NCBI RefSeq assembly: GCF_019649055.1
Contig: NW_026570320.1
Coordinates: 372,001 to 436,000, forward strand
DNA from: Paramacrobiotus metropolitanus
Lineage: Eukaryota; Tardigrada; Eutardigrada; Parachela; Macrobiotidae
Direction of reading: 5' to 3'
DNA: 64,000 bases
The position numbers were made by a program, and so were the translations under genes. Below the pieces are notes generated by a model. The model worked only from the letters and a program-made list of their open reading frames with translations. It had not been told where the DNA came from and ran no database searches. Positions 1 to 12,250 of the stretch are shown here, piece by piece. The number at the start of each line of letters is the position of its first letter. Position 1 is the stretch's first letter.

Positions 1-78
1 AAATCGTTAAGATGCTTTACGCCTACCAAGTTCAGTCTTATTATTGTACGGGTACAACTGCAGTCTGCACGTATGTAG

Positions 79-285
79 CGGCACCTTACCGTGCTGCGGA
101 TTCCAATCAATGAAAACAAATCTATCGAATCTCGAAGTGAAGTGATTGCCATGATTGTAACAAAAATTATGCAAAACCTAGCGGAAAGGTATAAAATATT
201 ACTAACAGCTGGTTGTATTGAAAATACCCCGCAATTCAAGTGCGTGAAAATTCACTTTCATGATCACAAGCTATTCATTCGTTGA
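79..285 (+). CDS. possible terminal exon of an upstream gene
   Basis: An open frame starts just after an AG at 77-78 and closes with TGA at 283-285. It reads RHLTVLRIPINENKSIES and continues for about 68 residues, with no methionine near its start, as expected for a last exon. The central part (AMIVTKIMQNLAERYKILLTA) faintly recalls the RYK-hydrophobic segment of Tctex-type dynein light chains. The WD.D ending of that family is absent, so I do not name it. The rest of the gene would lie left of the window. It could equally be a chance ORF. Confidence 0.3.
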   Translation, partial: RHLTVLRIPINENKSIESRSEVIAMIVTKIMQNLAERYKILLTAGCIENTPQFKCVKIHFHDHKLFIR

Positions 286-1412
286 ATTAATGTGTGTTGT
301 AACCGACGGAGTTGGTGAGGGTTCTCCTTAAATGATAAATGACTGCAGGTTTCTCCATTTTGTCTGTGTTACAATTATGTAGGCTGTAGTGATGAGCAGA
401 TGGAGCACCTAGATAGATGAATATACGATATAGAATTTTATAGCTCCAAAGTACGAACGTAACTTCCAGTCGTCTGCGTTGTGCAATTATAGCTGCCGGC
501 AAATTGCTGCAGTATTGGTATCTCCAAACATATCCCCGACCACGTCAGTACAGTTTTTCTTCTGTATAGAAAGATAAGTAATTGATTGGCTACATTATTT
601 CTGGAAGTAACATACACGTACATGTACTTACTGTGTACTTCAATATCGTTAATGGGCGCCGATTAATTCCACTTAATCAAATTATATGGAGTAAAGTGCC
701 TTATACTTTTCGATAATTATTATAGCAGTCTTAAATTTGTATGTGAATATTGTTTGTTATTTTAATATTTTCATTAGACCGAACATTAATTAAAAAAGAC
801 AGCGCCAGTACTCATAAAAACAGAAAGGTGTAAGTAATTAATACTAGTACTGACTTTGTTTTTGACTCACAATGTACCCCTATTTTGTGTAATAAAAACC
901 GGAACTGGAAACATTACTGTATATGACTGCGGTTTGTGTAATTTATCTCTTACAATATTGTCTGAAATTTTAAATTCTGGTGTTACCTGATCATGCAAGT
1001 TTGGAGCATGACAAATCGTAGTTTCACAAAATTTAATTTGAATGAATATCTGACTACTCGTAGGGCTGTTCAGATACAGAAAATGGAATCAATAATTATC
1101 TGTTATCCTGTCATGCCAGAAGTGGCCTTGTGCAATTATCAGAAGCCATTGTGTTTGTAATCTGTGAGAAACGACATGAACACAATTTACAGCAGTCCCC
1201 TAGAGAAATATTACACCCCGTACCTAGAGTAGCTATAATTCACCGACGCGACATTTGTGAAGTTGTATTAATCGAGCCTAGTCTAGGCCTCCTGTTAATT
1301 TTCAGAATTATTGTACGCAGCTTGTTTCGTTTTCTAAGCACCACTGTTCCATACATAAACGGGATATTCTCCCAATTTTTGCTATCTTGCTTGCTTCATA
1401 TTTTATTTTATA
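286..1412. other. intergenic, no supported gene
   Basis: This AT-rich stretch lies between the possible exon at 79-285 and the start of DHDH. Short ORFs on both strands overlap each other and show no family motif or plausible splice structure. It presumably contains the DHDH promoter. No TATA box could be placed with confidence. Confidence 0.5.
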
Positions 1413-3999
1413 ATGGCACCACTGCGATGGGGTTTAATCGGAACCGGGAATATCAGCAATGATTTTGCTGTGTCCTTGCATAGCCTTCCCAGAGATGAAC
1501 ACGAAGTGTGTATTACTTACTGTGTACAGTTTTAGCACGCATCCACAATGATCTGAACCTGCAGTATAAGACAGAGTACTAAGAGTATGAACTACTTTAG
1601 ATGAACAGTTACTTTATGAATGTACGAACAGCTACTTTAGATTATTGAATGTATGTATGGAAATTTTAACGCGAAATTGTTATGAACGATGTGGAAATCT
1701 CTTGTCTTTTTTGGTATCCTTCTCCGCGAGGAAAAATGACAGAAATATACGAACTTCAGTTGCAGTGCCTTTTCTGCATAAACTGTTAATGATTTTTAGA
1801 TGGTATGTGTTTCTGCTGGAAATGCGGAAAAAGCCGAAGCGTTTGCGAAAACGTTTTCCATTCCCAAGTTTTATGGGAAATACGAAGATGTGGTGTCGGA
1901 TCCCAACGTTGGTCAGTATTGTTTGCGAAATCTATTATCAATAATTATCGGTAACCAGTATCAATTTTGGTGCGTTATATTGAACATTTACAGCCTAAGC
2001 GCTGACTGTCAATTACCGCGATACAGTACCTTTATAATTATCCTGTAGGTCAGTAAATCGTTTTAAAATTAGAAGAACTGAGCGTATTAATTTTGAGCCA
2101 TATACGTATGCACTAACCAGTAAGTAGTGATTGTAGTTTGTAAATCAAGTTATTAAATTTCAATTGGGAGTTGACCTTTTCCTAGACATCGTTTACGTGG
2201 GAACGGTCAATTCCAGCCATTACCAGCTATCAAAACTAGCCCTTGAGAACAATAAACACGTGCTCTGTGAAAAACCGCTGACCCTCCTGTTGAAACATAC
2301 CGAGGAGCTGATCGCACTAGCAAAACAAAAAGGAAAATTCTTTTTAGAAGTAAGTGGCAAGGGGTTACTAGAAGGAAGTTATTTGGATAATTCCATTTCT
2401 CCCCATTATTGATCTAAAGCGCTAAGTCTTAAAATTTACTTGTGCAATTATATCGAAGGGCGTCTGGAGTCGTTTCTTTCCATCGTACAGAAGGCTGCGC
2501 GAAGAAATTGCAGCTGGAACAATTGGCGACATAAAATTTATTTCCGCGAGCTTTGGATTAAATAATTGGATTGTGGATTTATTTGCCAAGAAAGACCGGG
2601 GAGGCGGGAGTATGATGGACATTGGGATCTATCCAATCCAGTTTGCCGTCGCTGTTTATGGTTCGGAGATTCCAAAAACGGTTAAAGCGTGCGGCATCTT
2701 AAGTCCAGGCGGTAAAGGCTTTGTAAAACATAGAAATTGAACGCCTACAATTAACTGCATATTTCGGCGAATTTAAACCGGACAGATATATGAAATCTAT
2801 TATATCATAAAATTAACGTAATAATTTTAAAATATGCGCTTTGTAGTCACACAATACTGGTGTATTTATATTAATTTGCTGCTCCATTAAAATATTGCTG
2901 TATTTTGTGCACTGCATGTGTAACGAACGCGTATGTGCAGAGCAATGCCATAATTAACTCACATAGATCTCACCGATAGATATACTGTAATATTATTTGA
3001 CAGAATTATGGGGATTGTTACATCTGCAATACACATATCGCATACACATATTGCTTACACATACTATTACAGAAAGTAAGTATTTTTTTAATTATGTAGT
3101 TGTAGAGCTGTGAAATTGTTGAAAAACTTGCTGCATTATACTGTACCTGTGCACTGTATTGAACTTGTACTGCAGGTGTCGACATGTGCGAATCCATAAT
3201 CTTGCAGTACGAAGACGGTAGGATGGCGCAGTTAATGTCAAGCTTTATCAATGATCCACCAAATGATGCGCACGATTTTTGGGAGCAAAGGAAATATAAA
3301 GGTGATAAAACACTACAATTAAGTCCGCTCATCTATGGTGGTTTTTCTGATAAGCTGATGTACATAGTTGCTCGAAATCTATAGTCAAATCATATATTAA
3401 ATAAACAGTGCCATACGAATTTTACTAGTTCTCAAAAATGGCTCACATTTATGACCATATTAATGATAAAGCACGAAGGAAAAGGTTGTTTTAAAGTTTT
3501 GATAAATTTCTTGAAATTTATAAGCGTATCTTTTGTATACTTTTTAGTATAATTATCAAGCATAAACAGCAGGGATAATCATGAAGTTTGGATAGTCTGT
3601 TACATACAGTCAGTTATACAAGCTATAACAACTATACTCTATATATACTACATACCGTGCATAATATTGTATCTTTATTGTCCTTATTGTGTTCTTGTGA
3701 TTTTTATAATTTTACTTAACAAAATTTAATTCTCTTCTCAGCTTCCAAATCCCATGTGGTGTCCGTCAGAGATTGTCATCAATAACGAAACGTTCAAGTT
3801 TCCTTTGCCGGAGGTTGATATGAAGACTATGTATACAAATATGTCCGGATTGATATACGAAATTCAGGAAGTCCGGCGTTGCATAACCGAAAATTTGACA
3901 GAAACTCCATTAATGACGCACAAGGAAAGTCTGGCAATCGCTAAAATTATGGATGCGGTTAAAAAAGAAATTGGTTTAACTTACGACGATCTGTACTAA
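1413..3999 (+). CDS. DHDH: trans-1,2-dihydrobenzene-1,2-diol dehydrogenase (Gfo/Idh/MocA family), one frameshift
   Basis: This is an NADP-dependent oxidoreductase of the dimeric dihydrodiol dehydrogenase type. Six exons join in phase: 1413-1505, 1800-1911, 2186-2349, 2459-2711, 3176-3301 and 3742-3999. The start gives MAPLRWGLIGTGNIS, the Rossmann GxGxxS loop. HVLCEKP carries the catalytic lysine, and GVWSRFFPSYRRLREE then GGGSMMDIGIYPIQF carry the conserved aspartate and tyrosine region. NPMWCPSE and FPLPEVD begin the last exon. The length is 334 residues, matching the human enzyme. Exon 5 is odd: the frame runs well up to NDPPNDAHD, then a T5 run at 3276-3280 has one base too many. Read with four T, the conserved FGSKGNIK follows and joins exon 6. 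The gene is probably intact, with an assembly indel; a recent pseudogene is the alternative. Confidence 0.93.
3276..3280 (+). other. DHDH: single-base indel (T5) in DHDH exon 5
   Basis: Upstream of this T run the frame aligns with DHDH. Downstream the conserved G.KG motif (FGSKGNIK) lies in the +1 frame. Both flanks are conserved and the splice phases on either side agree only if one base is removed. Confidence 0.8.
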
Positions 4000-4663
4000 C
4001 GAATGAGTTAAAAGATTGGTTCATTAGAGTTGCATTGAGTTTCAGCTTTATACTGCGAACAACCTAAAGAATATAATAATAATTATACAGCAAACGTATT
4101 TATCCATACTACTTCTATACATAATACAGGCTAAAGTATATTGCAGTATGTTCGTGTCTGCTTGCGATACATGTCGCCTGAAATTGAACATTAACATTTT
4201 ACGCTACTGTTCATGTGCAGGGCATAGTGAAATAAAATTAGACACTTTTAGACCGTTATCTTTAGTTAAGTATGTTTTTGTTTTTGTGGTATTATGATTA
4301 TATTTTGCTTACCATTTTGGCAACCGTTAGTACGGTATACGCACAGACAACCAACCTTCCACTGAAACAATAATAATTCTGGCCTTATGCCAGCCGCAGT
4401 GCTGTTTTATTGAGATCTTTGGTTGAAATAACGATTTTGCATACACAAAAAATGACAGAAATGTGCTCTCGCACAATCTAACTATCAGCTAGTATATACA
4501 ATACAAAGCGTGCATCACGTAATACGGCAGTACTTAGTGAGGAACTTTGAAGCAGATATTATTGTAGCAATCATGTTACGTAATGCGTAGGTACGGCAAT
4601 TGCAAATATATACAAAAAATATGGCATGCATCTGCTTCACATTTAAATAGTAACGTTCCGCTA
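4000..4663. other. convergent 3' intergenic region
   Basis: This region separates the stop of DHDH (+) from the stop of the cysteine-rich peptide gene (-). A GAAATAAAAT near 4230 could serve as the DHDH polyadenylation signal. I see no other coding evidence. Confidence 0.5.
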
Positions 4664-5072
4664 TTATATTTGCCCAATTGCTCCAAAACATCTTCCACAA
4701 TGTTTCACATCCCCGTTGTTAGAGCACTTGCATGGACTTCTGCATGGCATATTTCCACCAGGACCGCATTTTGCGCCGCTACAGCTTGGAGCTTGACCAT
4801 GAAGCATCCGGAAAAATTCTAGAAAAATGAGGTTTCGCGATGTTCAGTAACATGAGAAAGGACGAAATTTACAGTAGCAGGTATGTAAGCCCTTTCAGAT
4901 GCAAAAGCAGACCAGGAAATAAGTTAAATTTTGAAATAATTGTACCTCGAGCAAGTGTATGAGCCGGTACCGTTACCGCGGCGGGCGGATCGTCATAATC
5001 ATCTGCGCAACATAAGGTCATAAACGCACAAGCTCCAATAAACAGCAACACAATTTGGTGTATGTGTCTCAT
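4664..5072 (-). CDS. small secreted cysteine-rich peptide, two exons
   Basis: Exon 1 (5072 down to 4946) encodes MRHIHQIVLLFIGACAFM and continues to LCCADD, a typical signal peptide followed by an acidic linker. Exon 2 (4818 down to 4664) joins in phase 1 across a 127-bp GT-AG intron and encodes the mature, basic, cysteine-rich part. Key pieces are PSCSGAKCGPGG, MPCRSPCKC and KHCGRCF. The total is 93 residues. The mature region has seven cysteines in about 30 residues, a spacing that suggests a disulfide-knotted peptide. I do not recognise the family; defence, structural or venom-like roles are all possible. The AG acceptor, GT donor, matching phase and clear signal peptide together support a real gene. 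Confidence 0.72.
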
Positions 5073-7548
5073 TTGTTAAAACAAACGCACAAGACTCGAC
5101 TTCAAGCACGGAATTTTGTTATGACCTCTCAACAGGTTATAGCCAAGCTGCACAGGTGATCTTCGGTAATTGTTATTGTTCTTCCTTTATATACGGAACC
5201 TAAAGTTTTGCTGTTACATTTTCGTTACGTAAAATTTGTGCAAGATCAGTGATACAGTGCCTACATAAAGGCATTCCAAACTGCCCTTTGGGATTGGCTA
5301 ATGTCAGAATAACTTTTCTTATTTACTTTTGTTTAGCCGCCGGATATATTTAGAGTGACTTTTGCAATTTTCTGTATTGGCCAGTGCTCCACTGACAATC
5401 CAAGAATGATTTTGTTAAATTTAAACTGCTTTCACTTTCTTTAACTTCTCGTATTTGATTTTTTTTTTTGGTTTAAATTAAATTTCATGCTGCTGTATCC
5501 CCGGCCTTTCGGAGAGGTTCCGGACGAGAACGCGCGCGACGCAAGTATTTTTAAAGGCTTTATAATGCTCCAAGGCCAGAAGGACGATGGCACATATGGT
5601 ACCGTAAAATGGATGCGCTTTTAGGTAGAAGTATGTAAGCTAATTATGCAGAATGCAATTGATCAACACGTAAAATCTCCACTTAGTTTGCAGTGTGCAT
5701 ATGTGAATGAATTATGAGACTGTTAAAACACACATTAGTATTACTATTATTATAGTTGTGGTACAGTCCCACTATAGTAGCCGAACCGATAAGTACAGAC
5801 ACCTTACCAACTGGAAAATTTTTTAATTACTTCTGAAAATTCCGCACGATCTTGTTTGTGCACACTAATCGTACGAGTACAACTAAGTACATTATTATCC
5901 ATCCCATTCCTATGTCAACATTCATGCGAGAATTTTCAAAAAATCTGTTATACTACTTGGATTCTGACAGCAGCAACTGTTGAACTATGGTTGCACCGTG
6001 AGCCTAAATTTCTTTACGACGACTGCATTCACAAGTGCAAAAAACATCGGCACGCTTCTGATCTTGAATCTGACAACAACTAACAAGCAGCGATCGCAAA
6101 TCGCGATGCACATTAACTATTAGCCACAATTTACACGCGAATCGACCAAGTAATTACTGCGACCTGATTTTCTTAACCCGGAAGTATTAGTGAAATGCAG
6201 TTTATTCCGCGATTTCTCTGACATTACTGCAGAACAGAACACGATCCCAAGCAAAATATTGGATTATCGTATTGTAGTAATGCATGCTACTGTAGCGCAT
6301 TCTGAGCAGGTAGACTTTTTCCAAACCGCAAATGCTTAGGTTGTATATGCCTTTATCACTTTAAAAATGGTTTTACTCTATAAACAATGCCATAAACCAT
6401 GAGCAATTTGCACATTCTTTTTTACGTTTTAAATCTCTCCTTTTTCAACATCGCAGTTTAAGCTAACTGCCACGAACTTGCAGCAAAATACAGCCAGTTA
6501 TACGAGCAATAATACGGTATGCGTATATAACTGATAATCGTTATCACATAATGAGGAGAAAATAAGATCACTGTGGTTTTTAAATTCTACACATATAGAG
6601 AATTTCATTTACTGCAGCTATAAGAATGTAATTTAACTTGTTAATTTCTGTGCAACAGTATAAGAGTAAACTTCGCCTCGTGGTGGTGACTCGACCTTGT
6701 AACAGCGCGCGCCAGCGGCTATTGTCAGCTGTATTCACTTTGATAATTTCCATTTGGCAGAAGTGCTGGCGTTTTTTGCCGTCGTGCACGAAACTAGAGA
6801 ATAACGAGAACACTTTCAGTGAAAAACAGACAGTATTCAATTAGGAAATCAGTAGGGTGGAAAGACATACAACAATCTGTCTACCACACATAATAATAAT
6901 ACTGCAGCAGTGTGGGGGCAGCCGCCACAAGGTCTCGAGAAATTTAGAGCACCCATCATCTGCGCACTTCAGTTGTGGAGATACCAGATGCAACCACAAA
7001 AAATTTATCGAATCTCTCGACAGTAGCCGACATAGTACGCACGCTACGCTATAGTGCACCACAGAAGCGTTTCATACAATTTTCTTTTATATCAATTGAC
7101 TATTCTGCGGCTCACTTTTACGATCCGCCCTTGTCAAACTCATCGTCAATTGCCGGTTCGTCGTGGTTGTTGTATGGCACCTAGTTTAAACACTACGCAG
7201 ATCCATCGCCGGCATTATTTTGTTTTTGTACCTCGTTCAATACATTTTTGGCATATTTGACTGATGCTAACCGCACAATTGTGCTTAATGTCTGTATAGT
7301 GAATTTTCTCGTTGACATTGCTACCACTGACCACTGTCTTTATACGGGTATTTCCGCTTGTCCGCATTTATTGCCGGCACTAAAGGTGTATGCTAAGACG
7401 TTCGCACGCCGCGCTAGTATTTGTAGTTTTATTTCATGGCCATTAGATAACATTTATCTGCTGCGCACCCACACATTTGTGATCCAAAATTATAGCCATA
7501 ATAAGAATGATAATTTTCCCTGATTAATTATTCCTGACTGACTGAAAA
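5073..7548. other. intergenic region upstream of the RasGAP locus
   Basis: There is no conserved coding sequence here. The many overlapping short ORFs at 6580-7520 lie on both strands with no splice logic. A T9 run sits near 5461, and a GC-richer patch with several CG dinucleotides follows at about 5500-5550. The right end should contain the promoter of the RasGAP first exon at 7549. Confidence 0.45.
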
Positions 7549-7882
7549 ATGGCAATGGATAATTACTATAAGTGCAACGACCCGCAACTGAAGAGGTTTT
7601 TTCAAACTGCCACAATTGCTGGAAATGGACAGCTGGCGTTGCATCCGAAATTCAATCCGTGTGCGGCGTTACATTGCACCTGTTCGGCTCGAACAAGAGC
7701 ATTACCGACTTTGTTGGAGTTAAGCGAAGGAGCTGCTGATGAGCAGCTGGCATTTGCCTCGACATGCTCGTTGACAATGCCTAACAATTATTTCCAATCA
7801 GCCCGATGGGATCATGTTAACAACGGTCACTCGGAAACTTTACAAGTGCATTACACAGGATGTATGTGTCAGATTCACACCG
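7549..7882 (+). CDS. DAB2IP: candidate alternative first exon A of the RasGAP gene
   Basis: An ATG at 7549 opens a 111-codon frame (MAMDNYYKCNDPQLKRFFQ...) that ends at a donor, CACACCG|GTAAAT, in phase 1. The shared core exon at 24582 needs exactly one carried base, so the junction is in frame. The encoded N-terminus has about nine cysteines, many in one cluster, and no known domain. It would be the most distal promoter, 17 kb upstream of the core. No other downstream gene on this strand could use the exon. The assignment rests on phase and position only. Confidence 0.45.
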
Positions 7883-9764
7883 GTAAATGCAATACATTTC
7901 TTTACATTTATTCCGTGTATTTTTCGTACTATTCGTAACACAGGTTATTATCATTAAACCTTGTTTCAGTACTGAAGTAATAATAAGTGTGTATGTGTGA
8001 GTGCGTCTTTTCGTTTTGGTAATCCTAAGCTAGTAATTGCTGTGTTCTGAACAAAAAAACCGGATAATTCTACTCACAAACATAAACGTTAATTTTCAAA
8101 GAAAATAAATTTTCGTGCTTGTAGCTATGGGCAATTTTCAAAGCCCTAATATATCAACAACAATAGTTAACAGATGTGCAAAATATCACAATAAACGTCG
8201 CAGTTATTTGCGGTAGAAGGTGCAAATACGTATCTGCGGCGTCCCGCTGTGAGTTGCGTAATAATGTGCGGATGTAATTCCAAAATAATTTGTTGGATGT
8301 GTGCGAAAATGCGAAATGTGCGCCTGGCGCAATTTGCAGATGAGTGTTGTTGCTGACGCTTGTTGACCGTTTCATCATTGTGGTGATGGCAGATTTGCCG
8401 GGGTCGCACAGTTAATTAATTACAAGCGCGTTGACTTTCGCCGTTTACGAGCATGTACTTGGATCAATCCGTGTTTTCCACGGCCATACTTTTACGAATA
8501 CTACAGCAAAAAACTGCATACTTGTACAAACCGAATGTGTAGGAAGCAGCAAAATGTTTCTCGCATGCACCAGTTCCCATATCAAATTGCTGACGGATGT
8601 GTTCCAATTACGCACAAATATTTTATTAAACAGATTTTTATTCCAAACAAACCGCTCGTAAGCTATACGTAATTTTCTACGAATTCTTAGGTGATCGCTC
8701 AATAATATAAACAAACAAATAGTTCGAACACATGTTCGAACATCTTTCAAAATTTTATGGATCTGCCGTGATGTATGGTCAGTCTGTTGCAACTCAGCGG
8801 CGTCGGATAGCTGTTTCTCTCTAAATATATTAATTTTTGTGTAACTATTCACCTTGGAAATCTTTAAGGTTCATATGGTTTCTCGTAAACATTGTGTAGA
8901 TATAGTATGTGTGCCGCATGCATAGGGTAGGTATACAGTTGCGCTCCATCAACAGAGCAACGAAATCCGTATTCCATACAGATATTGTTCGTTTTCTTCC
9001 TAATGTAATTTAACTGTGTCATTGTGTGTGTAGTGTTAAGCTTGTTTGTCGGCAGAAGGCTAACAAACTCCCACAAAATAAGCGCACAGCTTGATGAATA
9101 AGCAATTGTGTTCAAACAACTCTACGCTGCCACGTTGGTACAATCGCTTTTTATTCTGTTTGAAGTAACCTCATCAACTGTTGTATCAACGTCATTAAAT
9201 CGCCAGCACAACTACAGGCTCGGGCGAAAAATCCCCATTTAAAGTCGCTTAAATCAATGGTCAGCCTAATGAGTTAGCCGAACAATCCGTAATTTTCGGC
9301 AATGTACAAGATCCTCGGTTTAACGGATGTTGGAAGCCCTTTCTTGGGAATTAAACAACCATCGAATAGCTGGGATTAATCAGTTCAAACCATTCCTGTG
9401 TGGACACACTTACACACTAACTCACCACGCATCACACCCGAGTGAACGGAAAAAATTGCATTGTCAATCGATGTTTCTCCTGCAGTAGTTTTGCGCGAGC
9501 GCGGAATGTGCAGTGCATGTTCTGGTTACACATTATTCATGCACTCAAGGATCGAGCGCGTTCGTTATGTGTTTTTCCACCACTTCACCGCAATTTCTGC
9601 TTAGACTTTTCCCGGGTCAGGATCCTCTTCCCGATAATCCATAATGTAGTCAAGCGCGCAAATTAAAAACGCGGTTCGATTTTTGTGTTTCGCCATTTGA
9701 CCGGTGTCGTTTTGCGTGTCGGCGCCGTAATTCTTTATTGAGCAACCGGTAAATTAAGTGCATT

Positions 9765-9816
9765 ATGGCTTATGATGCGCTAATGGCTTTTATCCGACAA
9801 ATCTGGCCTTTTGAAA
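9765..9816 (+). CDS. DAB2IP: candidate alternative first exon B of the RasGAP gene
   Basis: A short exon encodes MAYDALMAFIRQIWPFE and ends at a strong donor, GAAA|GTAAGT, in phase 1. The carried A plus AC of the core exon gives Asn-Ser-Asn-Tyr. The short hydrophobic-aromatic N-terminus could alter membrane targeting, as alternative N-termini do in mammalian SynGAP. Support is the start codon, the consensus donor and the correct phase. Confidence 0.5.
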
Positions 9817-11259
9817 GTAAGTTGTATTTGACACTATAGTTAATCGCCAGCTGGTGTAAAGGCTGCTCGTTAACGGTTTCTTCAACATTCTGCCGGTTCC
9901 AATATCGGTACTTATTGTAAAGCATTGCCTCTTCAGCAGTCTTCTGCCTAACAATAAGTAGCGCGCTTTATTAGCGCACCATCTGCTGTTTATTCAGTTT
10001 ATGAACCGGCGCCCTACTCGGCGGGGGATATCTTGAAAATTTTATGAGCGCGTGGCAGGTAGTCTCCTCTGAATATAATCTGCAGAATCAATCTGATAAC
10101 AAATATAGACGGCGTATATATCTATATGCGGTATAATATGTACTTGTATATATACGAAACAGGGGACTGCTGGTCTGATTATAGTGGTCGCTTTGGCTTT
10201 TCTTCTTTGAGAGAATGCCGGGTGTGGATGAAGTGCAGGGCGGGAACAAGGACTCTCGTTGATGTCTCTGTTAACGACTTCAGGACAACTCTCTGCCCCT
10301 TCTCTGCGGATACGCATGATTTAGTCAGAAGATTAGATTGCAGTATTGGAACTACCGTGTATGTGGCACGTGTCACAGGTGGTTCACAAGGTGTATTTAT
10401 GCATATTCGCTTGGAACAGAAGGATAATAATTTCCTCTAAATTGTGGGTGCAGTGCATTTAATGTTTCTTCCATTCCATTGCTAGTTTCTTAGTTAATGT
10501 TGGACAGTCTATACTGGATTCGTAGACCGTTGCTTTAATTTTTATAACGGATAAATCGATTGTGCAGAACTTCTCTAGTACCGGTATTTTAACACAGAAA
10601 AGTGTCCATCCACTGTACGCAGTACTCAGCAGGTATGTGAAAATTAAGCGACTTTTTGTTACATTTTCATAGCAATCGCAGCTCTGCAAAGCTCGTTATA
10701 CTTATACCAAGAGGCACAACCTGCCACTTGCAAGTAGCAGTTTTTCGAAATTATTAACGTCGCAAAATTAATATCGCTATCACCATTGTTGCATCATCAA
10801 GCTGTCTACACTGTCTGCTACTTTTGAGCAGTATTGACCTTGATCAGCATCGGCTATATTAACCGTAGGATTGCATCGTATTCTTACATCCTACGCACTC
10901 AAAGTGTGAAAAGATAGGAAATACTGAACAGCTTTTATAGCAGCCTTTACAGTTATCTGAAGCCTCGTTAAACTGTATTTGGCTTTATGAGATTTCGCTA
11001 TCTGTTATAGGCGCACTATATTGATATATCGGCACTTTCTGCAACATAAGTGCCTTGTGAAATTGCTTATGTAAGAATTTATTAGGATGGTCAATACTTT
11101 GCCGAAGGGTATATGTATACACGTTCAATATTCTCCAACTGCCCAAGATTCTTTGATCTTCACATCGAAGAATATGACTGGGTGCAACTGCACTTTTAAG
11201 GAAACAACTGGCTTCACAACAGAATGCCGTTGTCAATCACGCGCAACTGACCAGCGATT

Positions 11260-11760
11260 ACCAGGAGTCGGGACCAGACTTGGGCCACCTTTGCGTTTTC
11301 CACCTTCCACCCACCCCACCTAACCCCACAAATTTTCCACTCCACACCACCCCACCACGCTAAAAAAATGGCCCACCTCCGCCCGCCAATGATAAATGCT
11401 TCCACTGTCCACCCGCCCGCCCACTAGATTTAAAAAGATTTTTCGTCAGTTTTTATTGCATCTTTGGCTTGTGTTGCACTTAAAAAATAGTACAGAAATC
11501 ACGTGATTAAAATGTACTTAATTTTTTACGTGCTCAAGTCACCAAAAGTGACACTGATAAACATAATTCCGCGCGCGAATTTTTCGAATTATTAGTTGAA
11601 AATAATATTATGTGGGCCGTTTTCCTCCCACTTTTGAATTTTTCCCACCTCCGCCCGTACTTTTACGTGTCCACCACCTTTAACTCCCCACCTCCACCAA
11701 AAGGGAGGTGGGCGGAAAAGGTGGATTTTTCCCACCAAAAAAAGGTGGTCTGGTCGGGAC
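11260..11760. repeat. CCACC-rich low-complexity block
   Basis: This is a strand-asymmetric, C-rich stretch built from degenerate CCACC, CCCACC and CCGCCCGCC units. It is interrupted by normal AT-rich sequence at about 11430-11625. At its right end the complementary GGTGG units appear (11704-11752), so it can fold back on itself. It lies in an intron of the RasGAP locus and contains no credible ORF. Confidence 0.7.
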
Positions 11761-12068
11761 CATGCGACCGATGACCAGTCAATTCACGTTTTCCGGTCTA
11801 GCTGACAACTTCTAAATTTAAATGCTGATGTGATGATTTTGCAAAGCAAAGTGATAGCCATGTTAAAAACACATTGAAATGTCACGAAAGAGCTATTTTG
11901 CGGTAGATGGACGGGTTCGTGACCGGTCAGAATATATTTAATCGCCAAGATCAATCGTTTTCGGCTTGCAATAGGTTGGCAAAGCTAGCGCTAGCGCGAT
12001 TTAAATAAAGCTAAGCTTATTTGGCGTACATTATCGTAATTAAAAATAAATTAAGCAGAACAATTATA

Positions 12069-12250
12069 CAGTAAAACCTGTGCAATCTGAACACCTCCGG
12101 TTCCTTCAAAAGTGTTCAATATAACAAGCTGTTCAGTATTCGCAGTAGCTTTTGCAGTATACATGTACGAGACGCGCCGGTTCCTACACGGGCGTTCAAT
12201 ATTCGCAGTTGTTCATTTTTCGCAGTTGTTCAATCTCACAGAGTTTACTG
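12069..12250. mobile_element. pogo/Tigger-like MITE with TA target site duplication
   Basis: The element begins CAGTAAAACCTGTGCAATCT and ends with the near-complement, giving imperfect terminal inverted repeats of about 25 bp. It is flanked on each side by TA, the target of Tc1/mariner/pogo elements. The 182-bp body holds degenerate direct repeats of GTTCAATATTCGCAGTTGTTC and no ORF, as expected for a non-autonomous element. CAGTRAAACC ends are typical of pogo/Tigger MITEs. It sits in an intron of the RasGAP locus. Confidence 0.65.

Noticed and set aside
1130-1462. 110-codon plus-strand ORF overlapping the DHDH start
   Set aside because: It is in another frame over DHDH exon 1 and has no motif; the DHDH start is supported by the Rossmann signature.
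6580-7523. Cluster of overlapping short ORFs on both strands
   Set aside because: No splice structure, no conserved motif and heavy mutual overlap; expected by chance.
8445-8852. 135-codon minus-strand frame
   Set aside because: Basic, low-information composition with no family signal, inside the RasGAP intron region.
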